From NCBI RefSeq assembly GCF_030519375.1, contig NZ_JAUMKB010000004.1, positions 124,001 to 188,000 on the forward strand: DNA of 64,000 nucleotides. The letters are read 5' to 3'. A model generated the notes under the pieces. It ran no database searches, had not been told where the DNA came from, and saw only the letters and a list, made by a program, of their open reading frames with translations. A program made the translations under genes and the position numbers. The number at the start of each line of letters is the position of its first letter. The first letter of the stretch is position 1. The stretch is from Mucilaginibacter tolerans (lineage in GTDB: Bacteria; Bacteroidota; Bacteroidia; Sphingobacteriales; Sphingobacteriaceae). Below, one piece after another: positions 59,636 to 64,000 of the stretch.

Positions 59636-60283
59636 ATGATCAACGAATACACGATTTGGGCACTCGTTTTGGCTTACCTGTTGGGATCCATCCCAACTGC
59701 GGTGTGGATTGGACGGGCCTTTTATGATATCGATGTGCGCGAATATGGCAGTGGTAATGCCGGTGCCACCAACACTTTCAGGGTGCTCGGGAAAAAAGCA
59801 GGCATACCTGTTATGCTTATTGATATACTAAAAGGGTTTACTGCCACCAAACTGGTAGTTTTTATAGGAATATCAACAACAGGCGGCCCTCATTCTGTAT
59901 CCTATATCAATCTTGAATTAGCTTTGGGAATTGCAGCCGTAATGGGGCACTTGTTTCCAATCTTTGCAGGTTTTCGTGGGGGAAAAGGCATAGCAACATT
60001 ATTCGGAATGGTGCTGGCGGTGCATTTGCAGGCGGCATTGTTATGTGTCATCGTATTTATCATCGTCTTGCTTGTCACCCGCTACGTATCACTTAGCTCT
60101 ATTATTGCGGGGTTCACCTACCTTATTGGTGTTACATTTGTTTATCCCTTATATATCCGTTCGGTCATCATTTATGGTATGTGTATCTGTGCCTTAATAT
60201 TGGTTACACACCAAAAGAATATTGAACGATTATTGAAGGGGAAGGAATCAAAAGTCAATCTATTCAAACGAAAGGAGGCCTAA
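59636..60283 (+). CDS. plsY: Glycerol-3-phosphate acyltransferase PlsY
   Basis: The 215-residue product has about six membrane segments. YLLGSIPTAVWIGR, then GSGNAGATNTFRVLGKKAG near residue 38-56 and MGHLFPIFAGFRGGKGIAT near 103-121 are the conserved PlsY motifs binding acyl-phosphate and glycerol-3-phosphate. It makes lysophosphatidic acid, the first step in phospholipid synthesis. Length fits (~200-215). The stop is one base before the ATG of the next gene. Confidence 0.96.
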   Translation: MINEYTIWALVLAYLLGSIPTAVWIGRAFYDIDVREYGSGNAGATNTFRVLGKKAGIPVMLIDILKGFTATKLVVFIGISTTGGPHSVSYINLELALGIAAVMGHLFPIFAGFRGGKGIATLFGMVLAVHLQAALLCVIVFIIVLLVTRYVSLSSIIAGFTYLIGVTFVYPLYIRSVIIYGMCICALILVTHQKNIERLLKGKESKVNLFKRKEA

Positions 60284-60284
60284 T

Positions 60285-61091
60285 ATGGCTAAAATGAAGT
60301 TTTCTTTTTTTTCATGTTTACTGGCAATATTAATCTCATGCTCCACTGTTCCATTAACTGGACGGAAGCAATTCAGCCTGGTCGGCGATAGTGAGATCAA
60401 TACTTCAGCCGCCCAGAGCTATAAACAGCTTTTGTCAGATCCAAAAACCAAAGTGATTACCGGTACGCGTGATGCTGAAAGCGTTAGACGGGTGGGCAAC
60501 AGGTTATCTGCGGCAATTGAGAGTTACCTCAAAACCAATGGTTATGGCGATCAGTATAGTTTTAACTGGGAATTTAATCTGATTCAAAGTAAAGAGGTGA
60601 ATGCATGGTGCATGCCCGGGGGCAAGGTTGCCGTTTATAGCGGTATTTTACCTATCACTATGGATGATGCGGGGCTGGCCACAGTAATGGGGCATGAGAT
60701 TGGGCATGCGATTGCACGGCATTCTGCTGAACGGATATCGCAACAAATGGCAGCTGAAGCCGGCAGTGCTTTGGTTGGCGCTGCTGCATCTGACAAATCG
60801 CAAACCACTCAGGCTGTTGTTAATGAGCTATATGGTGTGGGTGGACAATTGGTATTATTAAAATACTCCAGAAACCAGGAATCAGAGGCGGATCGTTTGG
60901 GGCTAACTTTCATGGCTATGGCCGGTTACGACCCTAATTATGCTGTATTATTTTGGCAACGGATGGCTGCACAAAATCAGGGGGGCACTCCGCCAGAGTT
61001 TTTGAGCACACACCCGGCCGATGAAACACGAATTCGGGATATTAAAAACCACATACCCGAGGCGATGAAATATTACCGGCCCCGCCAATAA
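60285..61091 (+). CDS. M48-family metalloprotease lipoprotein
   Basis: The 268-residue product has a lipobox ending LISCS (Cys19). The zinc motif is VMGHEIGHAIARHSAER with His137, Glu138 and His141, and RNQESEADRLGLTFM supplies the third ligand. ISQQMAAEAGSALVG and FLSTHPADETRIRDIKNHIP follow as in the BepA/LoiP group. It likely works in periplasmic or outer-membrane quality control. A rare strong Shine-Dalgarno, AAAGGAGG, precedes the ATG. It follows plsY after one base. Confidence 0.92.
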   Translation: MAKMKFSFFSCLLAILISCSTVPLTGRKQFSLVGDSEINTSAAQSYKQLLSDPKTKVITGTRDAESVRRVGNRLSAAIESYLKTNGYGDQYSFNWEFNLIQSKEVNAWCMPGGKVAVYSGILPITMDDAGLATVMGHEIGHAIARHSAERISQQMAAEAGSALVGAAASDKSQTTQAVVNELYGVGGQLVLLKYSRNQESEADRLGLTFMAMAGYDPNYAVLFWQRMAAQNQGGTPPEFLSTHPADETRIRDIKNHIPEAMKYYRPRQ

Positions 61092-61102
61092 ATAGTGAAG
61101 CT

Positions 61103-61864
61103 ATGTCGGTACCTAACGCCGCATTCTTAACCGCTAAATGGAATAACCTCATCATGCTGAATTATGAGGTCGATCCGGAGGTTTTGAAACCACACTTACC
61201 GCCCTTTACCGAGCTTGATCTATGGCAAGGAAAAGCTTTAGTGAGCATGGTGGGTTTCTTATTCAGAGAGACCAGAGTGAAACGAATCAAATGGCCGCTG
61301 CATACCAATTTTGAGGAGGTGAACCTCCGTTTCTATGTAAAATATTTTGATGGCGAAGAATGGAAGCGCGGAGCGGTATTTGTAAGCGAGATTGTTCCAA
61401 AACCAATGATCGCCTCGATAGCTAATAATCTTTATAAAGAACATTACAGCGCCATGCCGATGAGGCATAGTATTAACTCTATTTCTGAACGCAACACCCA
61501 ATACCTGTACGAATGGAAACTGAATGGCCGCTGGAATCGCTTAGGCGGAACGGTGAATAATAAACTTTTACCGATTTCTGCCGGCAGTCAGGAAGAGTTT
61601 ATACTGGAACATTACTGGGGATACAATAAGATCGGTGAGGAATTGACGATGGAATACCAGGTAGAACATATCAGCTGGAATGCCGGTACAGTGACTGATA
61701 CCATATTTGATGCGGATATAGCCCACCTTTATGGGAAAGCGTTTGAACCATTCCTAAATGCTCAGCCTTACTCGGCTTTTTTTGCGGATGGCTCGGATAT
61801 AATCGTCAGGGGTGGGACGAAAATCCGCTTTGCCCCAAAACTTCCAGAATTGCCTGTGCTTTAA
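61103..61864 (+). CDS. YqjF-like DUF2071 protein
   Basis: The 253-residue product has AAFLTAKWNNLIMLNYEVDP near the start, LKPHLPPFTELDLWQGKALV, SMVGFLFRETRVKRIKWPLH and VNLRFYVKYFDGEEWKRGAV, all typical of DUF2071/YqjF proteins. They adopt an acetoacetate-decarboxylase-like fold; activity in this branch is not established. It lies 11 nt after the protease gene. Its last 59 bases overlap the convergent pabB 3' end. Confidence 0.85.
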   Translation: MSVPNAAFLTAKWNNLIMLNYEVDPEVLKPHLPPFTELDLWQGKALVSMVGFLFRETRVKRIKWPLHTNFEEVNLRFYVKYFDGEEWKRGAVFVSEIVPKPMIASIANNLYKEHYSAMPMRHSINSISERNTQYLYEWKLNGRWNRLGGTVNNKLLPISAGSQEEFILEHYWGYNKIGEELTMEYQVEHISWNAGTVTDTIFDADIAHLYGKAFEPFLNAQPYSAFFADGSDIIVRGGTKIRFAPKLPELPVL

Positions 61865-63089
61865 GCAAACATTCTTCATATTCCTTTTCAGGGTCTGCAT
61901 GATAAGTGATGGCGCTACCAACCTGGAAGGATAAATACGGGTTTGTTTCGTTATAAAGCAGTGTGCGAATCACCACGTTAAAATCAAAATCACCATCCGG
62001 ACTAAAATAACCGACCGCGCCTGAATATACTCCGCGCTTGCTTCGCTCGTATTGCTCCATCAATTGCATAGCGCTGATCTTCGGCGCACCGGTCATACTA
62101 CCCATAGGGAAGGTATTTCTGATGGCTTCGACAGATGAAACGTTTTCACTTAACTCACAGACCACCGTCGATATCATTTGATGAACCTGCCTAAAACTAT
62201 AAATGCCAAATAATTCTTCAGATACCACCGTTCCAGCTTTAGCTGATTTGGTAAGATCATTCCGCACTAAATCAACTATCATTACATTTTCCTGGAGTTC
62301 TTTTGGATGACCTTTTAGTTTTTCTTTGGAAAGATCATCTGATTGCGGGTCATCATACCTTTTTGATGTTCCTTTGATGGGTTGAGAAATCAGTTTGCCC
62401 TCTCGTTTTGCAAGAAAACGTTCCGGCGATGCTGATAGGATATACTTATCCCTCAGCTTAAAAAATGCACCGAAAGGATTGGGTGAAATTTGATTCAGCT
62501 TGATGAAGGCCTGTACCGGATCGATAACAGCATTCTCTGCAAAAAACTCCTGGCAAAAGTTGGTTACGTAAATATCCCCGCGACTGATATGTTCTTTGAT
62601 TTTGATGACCGTGTCGATATATTCCTGTTTATTAAAACGAGAATTAAGGCTTATATGCTGTACAGTTTTATTATCTGGGACTATTTGGTTGTTTATCTCA
62701 GCCAACAGTTTATCCGGATCATCAGAAATAATCTCAAGCTGGTCATCTTTAGCCATCAGCAAATGTTTCGGCGCAAAAAAATACAGGTTGGGAAATAACA
62801 GGTGATCGCGATTGTTGGATTCCAGCTTTTCGATCACATTTTTCAGATCATAAGTTAAAAAACCGGTTACCCATCCTGGGTTTTTGGTACGGAAATCTTC
62901 AAGGGCTTCAAACGAAGAACTAGAGGGTGTAATCAGCTCATCTTTAACTCCAACCGCCAGCAACAGATCGATCTTTGAATACTTATCATTGAAATTATTG
63001 GAATCCAGGTAACAAAATACGTCATATGATGACGCCCAATGTAAGGCTTTTTGTTTGAAAAGTTCGGGGTCGGTTACCGGGATTATCAC
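61806..63089 (-). CDS. pabB: Aminodeoxychorismate synthase component I
   Basis: The 427-residue chorismate-using enzyme starts at a GTG (63087-63089). The core has LISQPIKGTSKRY, in which PIKGT (near residue 233) carries the nucleophilic lysine that marks ADC synthase rather than anthranilate synthase (PIAGT). FPMGSMTGAPKISAM and YFSPDGDFDFNVVIRTL complete the active site. It makes 4-amino-4-deoxychorismate for folate with a PabA partner encoded elsewhere. The 3' end overlaps the convergent YqjF-like gene by 59 bases. Confidence 0.92.
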   Translation of the reverse strand: MIIPVTDPELFKQKALHWASSYDVFCYLDSNNFNDKYSKIDLLLAVGVKDELITPSSSSFEALEDFRTKNPGWVTGFLTYDLKNVIEKLESNNRDHLLFPNLYFFAPKHLLMAKDDQLEIISDDPDKLLAEINNQIVPDNKTVQHISLNSRFNKQEYIDTVIKIKEHISRGDIYVTNFCQEFFAENAVIDPVQAFIKLNQISPNPFGAFFKLRDKYILSASPERFLAKREGKLISQPIKGTSKRYDDPQSDDLSKEKLKGHPKELQENVMIVDLVRNDLTKSAKAGTVVSEELFGIYSFRQVHQMISTVVCELSENVSSVEAIRNTFPMGSMTGAPKISAMQLMEQYERSKRGVYSGAVGYFSPDGDFDFNVVIRTLLYNETNPYLSFQVGSAITYHADPEKEYEECLLKAQAILEVLGQSGFSSHP

Positions 63090-63167
63090 GGTGTAAATGT
63101 AATCAAGTAAAATGAAAAGGCTCCCTGCATTGCAAAGAGCCTTCGTATGATTTTAGTAAAATTGACT

Positions 63168-64000
63168 TTAGTGTAACTGCAGAGTCTGCTTGCGGTCTGG
63201 GCCAACCGACAAGAATTTTACCGGAACGCCTAACTCTGCTTCCAGGTAATCGATATAGGATTTCAGTTTTGCAGGTATCTCAGAAAGTTCAGTAATGCCA
63301 GTCAGATCTTCGTTCCAGCCATCTATTTCTTTAAGAATAGGTTCTGGTTTTACCGAGCAGATATCATAAGGCATGTAGTCGATAATCTCGCCATTGTATT
63401 TGTAATGGGTGCAGGCGTATATTTTTTCAAAACCGCTTAACACATCGGCTTTGGTCATTACCAATTGAGTGACGCCACTCAGCATAATGGCATATTTCAA
63501 AGCAGGAAGATCGATCCATCCGGTACGACGTGGTCTGCCGGTTGTAGCACCAAATTCATGGCCTATGCGGCGAAGTTCTTCACCTGTTTCATTTTCCAGT
63601 TCAGTAGGAAAAGGGCCACCGCCAACACGGGTACAGTAAGCTTTGAAAATACCAATTACGTCACCAATTTTGCTTGGAGCAATACCTAAACCGGTACAAG
63701 CACCCGCAGCAGTTGTATTTGAGGAGGTTACGAACGGATAGGACCCGAAGTCGATATCCAGCATAGCGCCCTGCGCGCCTTCAGCTAAAACTTTTTTACC
63801 TTCTTTCAAATAGCTGTTTACCAAATGCTCTGAGTCAACCAATGGGAAATTGTGGATCAGCTCGATAGCCTCAAAGAATGCTTTCTCGCGTTCGCTGAAG
63901 TCAGGCACTTCACCATATAATGATTGCAGCATGGATGTATGCTTGTCAACCAGTTTTTGGTAACGTTCCTTAAAATCAGGTAAGGTAGTATCGCCTATAC
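63168..64000 (-). CDS. purA: Adenylosuccinate synthetase (partial, lacks N-terminus)
   Basis: The reverse frame enters at the right edge (…IGDTTLPDFKERYQKLVD…) and ends at 63168, giving 277 residues. It carries EGAQGAMLDIDFGSYPFVTS, SSNTTAAGACTGLGIAPSKI, GVFKAYCTRVGGGPFPTEL-like text (here GIFKAYCTRVGGGPFPTE) and TTGRPRRTGWIDLPALKYA, all PurA motifs. The GTP P-loop region is outside the window. It joins Asp to IMP in AMP synthesis; purF upstream feeds the same pathway. The C-terminus is complete. Confidence 0.96.
   Translation of the reverse strand, partial: IGDTTLPDFKERYQKLVDKHTSMLQSLYGEVPDFSEREKAFFEAIELIHNFPLVDSEHLVNSYLKEGKKVLAEGAQGAMLDIDFGSYPFVTSSNTTAAGACTGLGIAPSKIGDVIGIFKAYCTRVGGGPFPTELENETGEELRRIGHEFGATTGRPRRTGWIDLPALKYAIMLSGVTQLVMTKADVLSGFEKIYACTHYKYNGEIIDYMPYDICSVKPEPILKEIDGWNEDLTGITELSEIPAKLKSYIDYLEAELGVPVKFLSVGPDRKQTLQLH

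Noticed and set aside
1..64000. Prophage, defence island, transposase or integrative element
   Set aside because: No integrase, capsid, nuclease-helicase, toxin-antitoxin or transposase frame was found on either strand.

Overview
The window looks like a chromosomal housekeeping segment of a Bacteroidota bacterium of the Sphingobacteriaceae type (Mucilaginibacter/Pedobacter-like). This is an inference from several signs: type IX secretion parts (PorT, PorG and a C-terminal sorting domain), a BamA/Skp/Skp envelope cluster, paired OmpH-like chaperones, SusC-like carboxypeptidase-regulatory and plug fragments, promoters of the TAnnTTTG class, and few Shine-Dalgarno sequences. I see no prophage, transposase, CRISPR array, defence island, rRNA or tRNA.

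Layout. 1-8.5 kb holds a partial FAH-family hydrolase, a small T9SS cargo-like protein, the Kup potassium importer, a SemiSWEET sugar porter, an amino-acid permease, a PAP2 phosphatase, a decayed SPFH/zinc-ribbon chimaera and small envelope proteins. 8.5-18.4 kb holds an M3 peptidase, a lipoprotein, an epimerase-like protein, a Crp/Fnr regulator, the engB-ubiA pair, a VOC protein, ubiE/menG, porT and an SDR. 18.7-28.9 kb is a dense plus-strand cluster: YqeY, an alpha/beta hydrolase, a CBS protein, nadK, porG, exbD, uppS, bamA, skp, skp and murI. It links undecaprenyl-phosphate and peptidoglycan precursor supply with outer-membrane assembly and T9SS.

29.0-39.6 kb is the membrane-arm half of Complex I (nuoHIJKLMN). 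It is interrupted by two unrelated exported-protein genes, one between nuoK and nuoL and one between nuoM and nuoN. 39.7-49.4 kb holds amt, an amidohydrolase, a DUF4440-like relic, purF, a LysE exporter, a FucP-type sugar MFS transporter, dCMP deaminase and cmk. 49.5-64 kb holds arfB, an LpxR-like deacylase, a repeat-rich outer-membrane protein, lon, a TPR protein, a lipoprotein overlapping gpmI, DUF4783, nadC, plsY, an M48 protease, a YqjF-like protein, pabB and the 3' part of purA.

The most unusual signal is in the gaps. Many intergenic regions are filled by imperfect long hairpins or tandem arrays built from short degenerate words of a fixed period (7, 8 or 9 nt). Each locus or small set of loci uses its own word, and the second arm usually carries the reverse-complement words. 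They lie at convergent gene ends, between operon genes and next to promoters, and no standard feature type explains them. Other points worth checking are four genes whose TAnnTTTG box lies only 4-5 nt before the start codon (possible leaderless mRNAs), the chimaeric pseudogene at 6.1-6.9 kb, and the two genes lodged inside the nuo operon. All function calls rest on reading the sequence and recalling families; no database search was run.
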